A stretch of 64,000 nt of DNA from Flavobacterium hibisci (GTDB taxonomy: Bacteria > Bacteroidota > Bacteroidia > Flavobacteriales > Flavobacteriaceae). Numbering within the stretch: position 1 is the stretch's first letter; each line of letters opens with the position of its first letter. The notes under the pieces are model-generated. The model had not been told where the DNA came from, ran no database searches, and was given only the letters and a program-made list of their open reading frames with translations. The stretch covers positions 124,001 to 188,000 of the forward strand of contig NZ_JAIQDW010000001.1 of the NCBI RefSeq assembly GCF_020026925.1. The letters are read 5' to 3'. Shown here piece by piece: positions 35,228-43,874 of the stretch. Both the position numbers and the translations under genes were made by a program.

Positions 35228-38200
35228 ATGAAAAAAAAACTATCCGCAAAAGATTGTGGGGTAAAATCCACGCTTTGGGATAAATTTCTTGACCTAATGA
35301 AGAAATCCCTAATATTATCAATATTTCTTTTTAATATAGTCGCTTTTGCATATGCGCAAAAAGTTACTATAAACGCAAGAAACCAATCTGTATCTGACGT
35401 TTTAAAAACTATTACAAGAAAAACCAGTGTTGAATTTTTCTATAGTGATGACGTTTTTAATGCACAGAGAAGAGTAGATATTTCTGTAAATAAAGCCGAT
35501 GTTATGGCAGTTATTAAAGAATTGATTGGTGATAATTATAAAGCAGAATTTATAAATAACAAGTTGATTGTTATTGCATTAAATCCAAAAGTAAAACCCA
35601 TAACTGCTTCCACATTAGAAGAAAACGTAAAAATTAAAGGAGTTGTGACCAATGCAAAAAAAGAATATTTAATTGGTGCAACTGTTTGGGTAAAAGGCAC
35701 TAAACAGGGAGCAATAACCAATTTTGATGGTTCCTATGAAATTATGGCTAAAAAAGGTGATGTTCTTGTTTTTGAATATTTAGGCTATAAAAAGTTAGAA
35801 GTTACAGTGACTGACAGCTTAATTATCAATCCAGTTTTATTAGAAGATGTAAGCAAACTGGATGAAGTGAAAGTGGTTTCTACCGGATATCAAAAAATTG
35901 ATAAAGAGCGCTCTACAGGTTCTTACGCTGTACTTAGTGCAAAAGAATTGGAAAAAATACCAACAGCAAACGTATTACACAGATTAGAAGGGCAGGTTGC
36001 TGGTTTAGAATTAGATTTGCGTGATGCTGATAATACTTTTGTATACTCTAGAAAATTTGGTAGTGGTTCTGAAAAAACAGCTTATAATCTGGCAATTAGA
36101 GGAAGATCAACTATAGCATCTAATGATATGCCTTTGGTTGTTTTGGACGGGACGCCAACAGAATTAGACATCAGGACTATTAATCCTAATGATATTGAGA
36201 AAATTACCTTTCTCAAAGACGCTGCCGCCGCTTCTATTTATGGAGCAAGAGCAGCAAATGGAGTAATGGTTATTGATACTAAAAAAGGAAAATCTGGACA
36301 GACCAGCATTAGTTTTTCTCAAAACTATGGTTTTTCTAATAAACCTTCTTTGTCTAAACTGCCATTAATGAATTCTGCTCAGGTTTTAAATCTGGAACAG
36401 GAAATGGTAGATAAAAACCTGGTAACAGATCCTACAACTATTACTTATATGCTCACTTCTCCTGTAAGTCAGGGTATGGACCTGATGTTTCAATACAAAC
36501 GGGGAGAAATTACAGATGCTCAAAAAAATGCTGGTTTAGCTGTTTTAAGCAATAGAAATACCTACGGACAAGTTGAAAAATACCTGCTTCAGGCATCATC
36601 TACACAAAGTCACGATTTGTCTTTTAGAGGTGGACAGAATGATTATTCTTATTTTATGTCTGGATCTTATTCTAAAGAAGAAACACAGTCTAAAGGAAAT
36701 GATGGTCAGCGTTTGACTTTGCTGTCCAATCAGGATTTTAAATTGTTTAACCGGGTAAAGATGAACACTAGTTTAAGAGGTTCTATTTTTAAATATGGTG
36801 ATAATGCTTTAGGATTTTCGCCTTTGGGTTCTTCTTTAACTACTTTGCTTCCATATGATCAGATTGTAGATGATAATGGTAATTCTGTAGATTATTACCG
36901 TCATTTCTACAGTGGTCAGACTATTGCTTTAGAACAGAAAGGTTATTTACCCTGGACATACAATTATTTGGATGAATTAAATAATAGTAATAAACAGCTA
37001 AATGAACTGAATTTTGGTGCTAATATTATGGCAACTGTTCCTTTATTAAAAGGTTTAGACGCTGTTGGAAATTACTCTATCGAACGTTCTGATATGACTA
37101 ATGAGAATTTGTTCAATGAAGATACATATTATACACGCGACAGAATCAATTCGGCCACTTCAATAAGTAGTAATGGAAGTTTGGTTTACGGAATTCCAAA
37201 GGGCGGAATTTATCAGGAGAATAATTTTGGTAAAAATAGTTATACAGTACGCGGACAATTGAATTATGATGGCATCATTGGCGAAGACCATTTAATTAAT
37301 GCAATGGCAGGTATTGAAGCAAGACAGACAAAAGAAACCTCAGATGGAAGAACCCTTTATGGTTATAATTCCAAAACGCAGACTTCTGTAGATCTTCCTT
37401 CTCAAAACTATATTGATGTTAATGGCTATAATTCAAATATTTCATACAGTAATGAACATAAATCTATGCGTAGAAGATTTTTATCTTATTATGCAAATGC
37501 AGGATATACTTTCAAAAATAAATATACTTTAACAGGAAGTGCACGTCTGGACGATTATAATAATTTTGGTGTAGATAAAAAATTAAGAAGAACACCATTA
37601 TGGTCAACAGGAGCAAAATGGAATATTAAAGCAGAGCCTTTCTTAAGCGAAGTAAACGTTGTTAATAGCTTGAATTTCAGAACAAGTTATGGCTTTAACG
37701 GAAACATCAATTTGAATACTTTTCCGTTTACCAATATTGGTATAAATAATTTAGATGCGCTTTCTCAACAGCCTTATGCGACTATCAATTCTCCGGCAAA
37801 CCCAGAATTACGCTGGGAAAAAACAGGAATTTTGAATTTGGCCATAGACTTTGCTATTCTTAATAATAGAATATCAGGTACTTTAGAGTATTACCAAAAA
37901 AATAGTAAGGATTTAATTGTAGAATTTCCTACATCTCCATTCTACGGATTAGTTAATGACTATTTAATTCGTAATGCAGCTAACTTCAAATCAAATGGAG
38001 TTGATTTAAGTTTAAATGGAACTGTTTTAAAAGCAAAAGATTTTACCTGGAACTCAGGTCTTATAGTCTCTTATAACAAATCTAAAATTACAGACTCACG
38101 TTTTACCAGTTATAGCAATTATCTAAACGGTACAGGATCAGCCCCTCCAATTGTGGGGTATCCATTAAATTCGGTATTTGCTTTCAGATCTGCCGGATTA

Positions 38201-38809
38201 GATGCAAATGGAAGAACTCAGGTTTATGACAAATCAGGTAATATTGTGAGTTATGCAAAAGCGCTTACAGATATTGATGACATGCAATACATGGGAACCA
38301 GTGTTCCTTCATACTATGGAAGTTTAAGCCAAACATTTACATACAAGAAATTCTCACTATACATTTTAGCGACATACAAATTTGATTATGTAATGTTTAA
38401 GCCAACTTTCGGAAGTTATGTAAGCCGCTACGGATCATTTAGTCAATACGATTTAAGTACAGATATTGATAAAAGATGGAGAAATCCAGGTGACGAAGCC
38501 ACAACATACGTTCCAGGGGTACAAGGAATGTCTGGTTACAGTTATTCGAGATATGTTTATGGATCAAATCAGGTAGTAGATGGTGATCATATCCGTTTCA
38601 GAGAGCTTTCATTAAAATATGATTTGTCAGATCTTATAAAAAGCGGCATGGTGAGAGGGGCTTCGGTTAATTTTACAGCTAGAAATCTTGGGTTTTTCTG
38701 GAGAAAAAACAACGAAGGATTAGATCCAGACTTTTTACCATACACAGGAACTACTATGAAACTGCCTGCAATGGCGATGTATTCAATTGGTTTTAATGTT
38801 AATTTTTAA
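35228..38809 (+). CDS. SusC/RagA TonB-dependent transporter with STN domain
   Basis: An 1193-aa outer-membrane importer. The signal region ends near VAFAYAQ (about residue 44). An STN signalling domain (about 47-112, VLKTITRKTSVEFFYSDDVF) marks it as a partner of the FecI/FecR pair upstream. A carboxypeptidase-like repeat (about 132-215) follows with IGATVWVKGTKQGAITNFDG, then a plug domain with ANVLHRLEGQVAGLELD and FLKDAAAASIYGARAANGVMVIDTKKG, and a 22-strand barrel ending in the aromatic AMYSIGFNVNF. It pairs with the SusD 11 bp downstream. The nutrient is unknown; downstream neighbours are thiol-redox and hydrolase genes, not glycosidases. Confidence 0.95.
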   Translation: MKKKLSAKDCGVKSTLWDKFLDLMKKSLILSIFLFNIVAFAYAQKVTINARNQSVSDVLKTITRKTSVEFFYSDDVFNAQRRVDISVNKADVMAVIKELIGDNYKAEFINNKLIVIALNPKVKPITASTLEENVKIKGVVTNAKKEYLIGATVWVKGTKQGAITNFDGSYEIMAKKGDVLVFEYLGYKKLEVTVTDSLIINPVLLEDVSKLDEVKVVSTGYQKIDKERSTGSYAVLSAKELEKIPTANVLHRLEGQVAGLELDLRDADNTFVYSRKFGSGSEKTAYNLAIRGRSTIASNDMPLVVLDGTPTELDIRTINPNDIEKITFLKDAAAASIYGARAANGVMVIDTKKGKSGQTSISFSQNYGFSNKPSLSKLPLMNSAQVLNLEQEMVDKNLVTDPTTITYMLTSPVSQGMDLMFQYKRGEITDAQKNAGLAVLSNRNTYGQVEKYLLQASSTQSHDLSFRGGQNDYSYFMSGSYSKEETQSKGNDGQRLTLLSNQDFKLFNRVKMNTSLRGSIFKYGDNALGFSPLGSSLTTLLPYDQIVDDNGNSVDYYRHFYSGQTIALEQKGYLPWTYNYLDELNNSNKQLNELNFGANIMATVPLLKGLDAVGNYSIERSDMTNENLFNEDTYYTRDRINSATSISSNGSLVYGIPKGGIYQENNFGKNSYTVRGQLNYDGIIGEDHLINAMAGIEARQTKETSDGRTLYGYNSKTQTSVDLPSQNYIDVNGYNSNISYSNEHKSMRRRFLSYYANAGYTFKNKYTLTGSARLDDYNNFGVDKKLRRTPLWSTGAKWNIKAEPFLSEVNVVNSLNFRTSYGFNGNINLNTFPFTNIGINNLDALSQQPYATINSPANPELRWEKTGILNLAIDFAILNNRISGTLEYYQKNSKDLIVEFPTSPFYGLVNDYLIRNAANFKSNGVDLSLNGTVLKAKDFTWNSGLIVSYNKSKITDSRFTSYSNYLNGTGSAPPIVGYPLNSVFAFRSAGLDANGRTQVYDKSGNIVSYAKALTDIDDMQYMGTSVPSYYGSLSQTFTYKKFSLYILATYKFDYVMFKPTFGSYVSRYGSFSQYDLSTDIDKRWRNPGDEATTYVPGVQGMSGYSYSRYVYGSNQVVDGDHIRFRELSLKYDLSDLIKSGMVRGASVNFTARNLGFFWRKNNEGLDPDFLPYTGTTMKLPAMAMYSIGFNVNF

Positions 38810-38819
38810 TTTTTTAAAG

Positions 38820-40217
38820 ATGAAAAAGTATTTAAAATATATTGCTGTTACTGTTTTAGCGCTAACAGCAGCAAGTTGCGATAACTATGTGGACATTCAG
38901 ACTGAAGGGAAATTAACGCCTGAAGAAACCGAAAACTACAGATATTTGCTAAACAACACCAGAATTTATGATATTACTTATGGACTAATTGATGTTGCTT
39001 CAGATGATATCGATCTTCAAAATGAAGTTCAGATAACAGCTTTAAGTTCATCAGCTTTTTATCGCCCTTTTTTAAATTTATACAAATGGTCTGATGCCGT
39101 TTTTCTTGAAGGAGATAAAGATAATAATATGGAAATTTTGTATGAAGCTTTATATTATACAAATGTGATTATTACCGAAGTAATGAACAGTAAAAATGGA
39201 ACACAGGCCGAAAAGCTGGCTATAAAAGGAGAAGCGCAAGTACATCGTGCTTTCATTTATCTGACATTGGTCAATATTTTTGGTAAAGCGTATGATGCAA
39301 CAACTTCGGCAAGTGATCTTGGAGTGCCGCTTTTAATTACGCCAACAGTTTCTCAGGATATTAGAAGAGCTTCTGTAAAAGAAGTTTATGATTTGATTAT
39401 TAGTGATTTAAAAGAAGCAACTGCTTCAGGATTAAAACCAGTAAACACAGGAAATAATGTTGCTTTTCCATCACAGGCTTCCGCTTACGCGCTTTTGGCA
39501 AGAACTTATTTGTATATGCATAATTACAGCGAAGCTTTGGCAAATGCAGAAAAAGCATTAGCGCTTCAAAATACGCTTATTAATTTAGCAGATTATGAGT
39601 TTGCAACTTATCCAAACAAAAGATTAGATCCTGAACTTATTTTATCAAAGTATAATGGTTATACTTCATATGCTTATGTACCAACTATTTTAGGATTAAG
39701 TGATGACCTGATTAAAACCTTCGATACAAACGATTTGCGTTATGTGTTATTTACAAAACCATCTACTTTTTTTAACACTGCATACACGAAAGGCAGAGCA
39801 TACTCAAAAGAAAGGGTAACTGGAGAAAGCAGAAATGCCGGACCAACTGTACCAGAAATGATGCTGATTAAAGCAGAATGTCAGGCTCGCGCAGGATCTG
39901 CAGCTTTAGCAATGGAAACAGTTAATGCGCTTAGAGTAAAACGCTTTAGAACAGGACAATATACTGCTTTAACAGCAACAGATAATAAAGACGCTTTAGC
40001 AAAAGTTTTGCAGGAAAGAAGAAGGGAACTGATGGGATGCGGAGGATTCAGATGGTTTGATTTGAAACGATTAAATAAAGAACCTGAATTAGCAAGGACA
40101 ATAACACACAATATTTCCGGTCAGATTATCACGCTGGAACCAAATTCAGACCGCTATCAAATGCAATTTGCTCCAATTTACTTTGATTACGCACCTAATT
40201 TAGAACAAAACAACTAA
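38820..40217 (+). CDS. SusD/RagB-family nutrient-binding lipoprotein
   Basis: A 465-aa surface lipoprotein that caps the SusC above. The start at 38820 gives MKKYLKYIAVTVLALTAASC, a lipoprotein signal with lipid Cys at residue 20; an in-frame Met at 38787 overlaps the end of susC and is unlikely. It has TPR-like helices typical of SusD (AQVHRAFIYLTLVNIFGKAYDA, ASAYALLARTYLYMHNYSEALANAEKAL) and the C-terminal family signature LQERRRELMGCGGFRWFDLKR. A hairpin after the stop separates it from the thioredoxin-like gene. Confidence 0.94.
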   Translation: MKKYLKYIAVTVLALTAASCDNYVDIQTEGKLTPEETENYRYLLNNTRIYDITYGLIDVASDDIDLQNEVQITALSSSAFYRPFLNLYKWSDAVFLEGDKDNNMEILYEALYYTNVIITEVMNSKNGTQAEKLAIKGEAQVHRAFIYLTLVNIFGKAYDATTSASDLGVPLLITPTVSQDIRRASVKEVYDLIISDLKEATASGLKPVNTGNNVAFPSQASAYALLARTYLYMHNYSEALANAEKALALQNTLINLADYEFATYPNKRLDPELILSKYNGYTSYAYVPTILGLSDDLIKTFDTNDLRYVLFTKPSTFFNTAYTKGRAYSKERVTGESRNAGPTVPEMMLIKAECQARAGSAALAMETVNALRVKRFRTGQYTALTATDNKDALAKVLQERRRELMGCGGFRWFDLKRLNKEPELARTITHNISGQIITLEPNSDRYQMQFAPIYFDYAPNLEQNN

Positions 40218-40226
40218 ATAAAAAAC

Positions 40227-40253
40227 AGCACGTTCAGATTTTCTGAACGTGCT
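40227..40253 (+). terminator. Intercistronic hairpin after susD (weak terminator or attenuator)
   Basis: AGCACGTTCAG (40227-40237) and CTGAACGTGCT (40243-40253) form a perfect 11-bp stem with a 5-nt loop. The following bases (TAATCAAGAA) hold no T run, so it may only reduce read-through into the next gene, 16 bp further on. Confidence 0.6.
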
Positions 40254-40269
40254 TAATCAAGAATAAAAA

Positions 40270-42264
40270 ATGAAAATATTAAAACTTGCAGCACTTTTTT
40301 TAAGTGTAAGTACGGCTTGCTATGCTCAAAATGAAGCAAAAAGTTTTGTTGTTTCACCAGAAGCACCAAATTCCGGAGATGAAATTACCATTACTTATGA
40401 TCCTGCCGGAACAGTATTAAAAGATGCGAAACAGGTTTCAGGACGATTATATACACATGGCAATTTCAAATGGAAAATTGCAGATATTTCTTTAAAACCA
40501 ACAGCCGATAAAAAATGGCAGACTAAAGTTAAATTATCCGATGATGCAGCATTGATTACCTGTGTTTTTATTTCAGACACGCTAATCGATAAAGGTGGGA
40601 AAAATACCTATTCATGGATGATTCCGGCTGCAAAAAGCAGCTATTCTGGCTGGGGATTATTAAGGAATGCATCATTTGCAGATCAGCATCCAAACTTTTT
40701 AGATCCAGTTTCAAACATTAATGATACGATTAGTTTAATGTGGATTAAGTACGAATTGCAGTATCATCCGGAAAGCCGTAAGGATGTTTTTTATGAAGGT
40801 TTAAGACTAACAAAAAGTGTTAAGCCGATAGATATAACAAAACCAATAAAAAACGAATTAAGATTTGTTATTGGAAATAATCTGGATAACGTACAGCAGT
40901 ATAAAGTTCAAAAATCATTAGATCTTTTAGAACAGCCAGCGAATAAAGCTTTTATAGATTCTGTACAAAAAGTTTTACTAAGTAAATATCCAAATGGGGT
41001 CTGGGCTCGTGATTTAGAAATTAAAAAAATATTCACAGAACCAGATTTTAATAAAAAAGTTGCCATGTATAATGTGTTTGAGAAAAATTTTCCTCAAAGT
41101 AATTTTCAAGATGTATTTACTGATACAGAAGCACTTTATTATGACAAAATGTACAAAGCAATTGCTTATAATTATATAGTGAAAAACAAAGATTACAATT
41201 ATGCAATTAGCAATGTTAAAAAAACATCATACGGAATTTTATTAGATTATGCCTGGCATTTGGTATCAATTCCTTTTAACAGAGATCAGGAAGGAAGTGA
41301 AAAAACTTCTTTAGAAACATTGAAAAAATATGCTGATATTATCTATCCGGAATTAGAAAACAGAGAAGAATTTGTACCAAAAGAATTTGCACAGCAATTA
41401 TCATTAAAACAATGGCAGGAACAATGTTTGAGTTTTAGTGCAAGAGAATTCTTTACTTATGCAAAGCTTCAGGAAATTTTCAAAAATTACGATTCAGAAA
41501 GAAAATATCTGGATAAAATTAAACCAGTAATGCAGTTTAAAAATGCTTCTTATAACGAAGTATATTCCAGAATGCTTTTAAGAGAAGGAAAAACAGCCGA
41601 GGCTAAAAATTATATTTTAGAAGCTGCAAAACAAAACCAGATTACACCGGCAACAATTGCATCTTTAAAAGATTTGTACTTGAAAGAAGGTAAAAAAGAA
41701 GCTGATTTCGATGCGTATTTGCATTCTTTAAAAGCAGATAATAACGAGGAGCACAAAAAGAAACTAATTTCAGAATTGATCAATCTTCCAATCGACGGAT
41801 TTGAGATGGAAAGCAGCCGTGGCGGAAAAGTGAAATTAGCCGATCAAAAAGGTAAAATCGTAGTCTTAGATTTCTGGGCAACCTGGTGCGGGCCTTGTAA
41901 AAATGCAATGCCGGGAATGAACATGGCGGTTAATAAATACAAAGCCGATGATAATGTGAAATTCTATTTTGTAGATACTCAGGAATATATTAAAGATTTT
42001 AAAGCACAAACTCAGGCTTTCATCAAAGAAAAAGGATTTGATTTTACGATTCTGTATGATGGTAAAAATCCGAAAACTGGAAAATATGATGAAACGTATC
42101 AAAAATATGCAAAAGCATTTCATTTCTCTGGAATTCCACAGAAAATGATTATAGACCAAAATGGTAAATTGAGATGGCAGTCAACAGGTTATTTTGGAAG
42201 TCCAAGCGAATTGGCGGATGAAATTTCGATTATCATTGAATATTTGAAAGCTGAGAAAAAATAA
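40270..42264 (+). CDS. TlpA-like thioredoxin-domain protein
   Basis: A 664-aa periplasmic protein with signal peptide (MKILKLAALFLSVSTACYAQ). The long N-terminal part (about 20-500) is helical and TPR-like with no clear enzymatic motif. The C-terminal ~150 residues form a thioredoxin/TlpA domain with the redox pair WATWCGPCKNAMPG and the cis-Pro strand HFSGIPQKMIID. Its likely role is thiol-disulfide exchange in the periplasm. It follows susD and precedes an S33-type hydrolase and a DsbD-like electron carrier that could keep it reduced. This SusCD-TlpA-hydrolase arrangement recurs in Bacteroidota; what it processes is unclear. Confidence 0.85.
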   Translation: MKILKLAALFLSVSTACYAQNEAKSFVVSPEAPNSGDEITITYDPAGTVLKDAKQVSGRLYTHGNFKWKIADISLKPTADKKWQTKVKLSDDAALITCVFISDTLIDKGGKNTYSWMIPAAKSSYSGWGLLRNASFADQHPNFLDPVSNINDTISLMWIKYELQYHPESRKDVFYEGLRLTKSVKPIDITKPIKNELRFVIGNNLDNVQQYKVQKSLDLLEQPANKAFIDSVQKVLLSKYPNGVWARDLEIKKIFTEPDFNKKVAMYNVFEKNFPQSNFQDVFTDTEALYYDKMYKAIAYNYIVKNKDYNYAISNVKKTSYGILLDYAWHLVSIPFNRDQEGSEKTSLETLKKYADIIYPELENREEFVPKEFAQQLSLKQWQEQCLSFSAREFFTYAKLQEIFKNYDSERKYLDKIKPVMQFKNASYNEVYSRMLLREGKTAEAKNYILEAAKQNQITPATIASLKDLYLKEGKKEADFDAYLHSLKADNNEEHKKKLISELINLPIDGFEMESSRGGKVKLADQKGKIVVLDFWATWCGPCKNAMPGMNMAVNKYKADDNVKFYFVDTQEYIKDFKAQTQAFIKEKGFDFTILYDGKNPKTGKYDETYQKYAKAFHFSGIPQKMIIDQNGKLRWQSTGYFGSPSELADEISIIIEYLKAEKK

Positions 42265-42282
42265 TTTGTTAAAGGTTATAAA

Positions 42283-43674
42283 ATGAAAATTGTTAATTTT
42301 TTATATCTCAGTATAACAATATTGTGCTGTCAGATTGTTTTTTCGCAAAACATCTGGCAGGGACAGTATCATTCGTACCGAATTGTGGTTAAAGGTAATT
42401 TTGAAAACACAAAAGACTCTCTTTTATTAAGTCTTCCGGAACAGCAATATGAATCGATTAAGGTAGGATTTCTTAAAAATAAGGATAGTATTTCCTTTAA
42501 AAATGAAATGTATAATTTCTCTTTTAAAGGAAAATACAATGCCGATAAAACTGAAGTTGAAGGAGTTTTTAATCATTATTCGATTCCAAATGCAGCGGTT
42601 GTCTTAAAAAAGCAAAGCGAAATAACGCCTTTGTTTTTTGCACAGCATCCTCAGAAACCTTATCCGTATCAGGTTATTGATATGACTTTTTTAGGAAAAA
42701 ACACAAAAATTACTTATGGGGCGACATTAACAATTCCAAAGAATAAAAAGAAATATCCTTTAGCAATTTTAATTTCCGGAACAGGTCAGCACGATCGTAA
42801 TTATACATTTATGGGACGAGAATCTTTTACAGTTTTGGCAGATTATCTTGCACGAAAAGGAATCGCTTCTTTACGTGTTGACGATCGCGGAATCGGTAAA
42901 ACAACTGGAGATTTTAAAAACGCCACAACTGGAGATTTTGCCAATGATGTTGAGGAACAAATTGCGTATTTAAAAAGTGACAAAAATATTGATCCATCTT
43001 TTATAGGCGTAATCGGACATAGCGAAGGCGGAATGATTGCTTCAATTGTAAGTTCTAGAAACAAAGATGTGAAATTTATGATCAGTCTTTCAGGTGTTGG
43101 TGTAAGTGGATTGGAAATGCTGAATCTTCAAAATGCAGCTATTTTAAAAAGCTATAAATTGTCAGATAAAGTAGTTGCCAAACAGATGGAAATGTACAAC
43201 ATCATGTTTAAAGTGGTTTATGATACAAAAGACAACGAATCTGCACAGCCAGCAATGGCAATAAAATTGAAAGAATGGATGCAGAAGCAAGACACTACAA
43301 CTTTAAAAGAAGTACAAATGTGGAACGGTCGTGATCAGACTTTCTTATATCGTTACGGAAAAGATGCCGATAGAAAATGGTATCGCTATACGATTCATTA
43401 CAAACCAGAAAACTTTTTGCCAAAAATTACAATTCCAGTATTTGTAGCAAATGGCGACAAAGATATTCAGGTTCCAGCTGTAGCGAATATTGAATCTTTC
43501 AGAAAGTATCTTGGAACTAAAGATCTGACAACTAAAATTTATTCTGGTTTAAATCATATGTATCAGCATTGTAAAACTTGTACACAGAGTGAAGTCAAAG
43601 AGATTGACGAAGTTTTTGCCGAAGAGGTTTTAGACGATATTTCGAAATGGATTTTGTCTCGTTATAAAAAGTGA
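42283..43674 (+). CDS. Exported alpha/beta hydrolase (S33 / acyl-peptidase-like)
   Basis: A 463-aa protein with a signal peptide (residues 1-21, ending VFSQN). The N-terminal ~130 residues are a beta-rich domain. The hydrolase fold follows with LISGTGQHDRNYTFMG (oxyanion region), DDRGIGKTTGDF, the nucleophile elbow GVIGHSEGGMIAS, an acid in VANGDKDIQVP, and the catalytic His in SGLNHMYQHC. The match is to the serine aminopeptidase/dienelactone-like group; esterase activity is an alternative. It begins 18 bp after the thioredoxin gene stop, so the two are co-transcribed. Confidence 0.85.
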   Translation: MKIVNFLYLSITILCCQIVFSQNIWQGQYHSYRIVVKGNFENTKDSLLLSLPEQQYESIKVGFLKNKDSISFKNEMYNFSFKGKYNADKTEVEGVFNHYSIPNAAVVLKKQSEITPLFFAQHPQKPYPYQVIDMTFLGKNTKITYGATLTIPKNKKKYPLAILISGTGQHDRNYTFMGRESFTVLADYLARKGIASLRVDDRGIGKTTGDFKNATTGDFANDVEEQIAYLKSDKNIDPSFIGVIGHSEGGMIASIVSSRNKDVKFMISLSGVGVSGLEMLNLQNAAILKSYKLSDKVVAKQMEMYNIMFKVVYDTKDNESAQPAMAIKLKEWMQKQDTTTLKEVQMWNGRDQTFLYRYGKDADRKWYRYTIHYKPENFLPKITIPVFVANGDKDIQVPAVANIESFRKYLGTKDLTTKIYSGLNHMYQHCKTCTQSEVKEIDEVFAEEVLDDISKWILSRYKK

Positions 43675-43708
43675 TTCATATACTAAACATATGCTATAAA
43701 TAAGTGTA

Positions 43709-43860
43709 GTTATTATTCCTCGTTCCTCGGAGTAACTACAAGTTGTTCGACAAAAATTTGCGGTTTACTGCATGGAGTTTCTTGTTGAGATCCTTACTTT
43801 GTCAGGATGACAAAAATAATGAGAATTCTGAATCTAAAATTCAAAGTTTAAGATCTAAAA
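43709..43860. repeat. Hairpin plus degenerate extragenic repeat before the dsbD-like gene
   Basis: GTAGTTA and TAACTAC flank a C/T-rich loop (43709-43738) to form a hairpin. The following stretch, around 43786-43815 (GAGATCCTTACTTTGTCAGGATGAC with short neighbours), resembles intergenic repeats I know from flavobacterial genomes. A rightward open frame crosses it, but its leader has no protein character. Confidence 0.4.
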
Positions 43861-43874
43861 TCAATAATTTCATC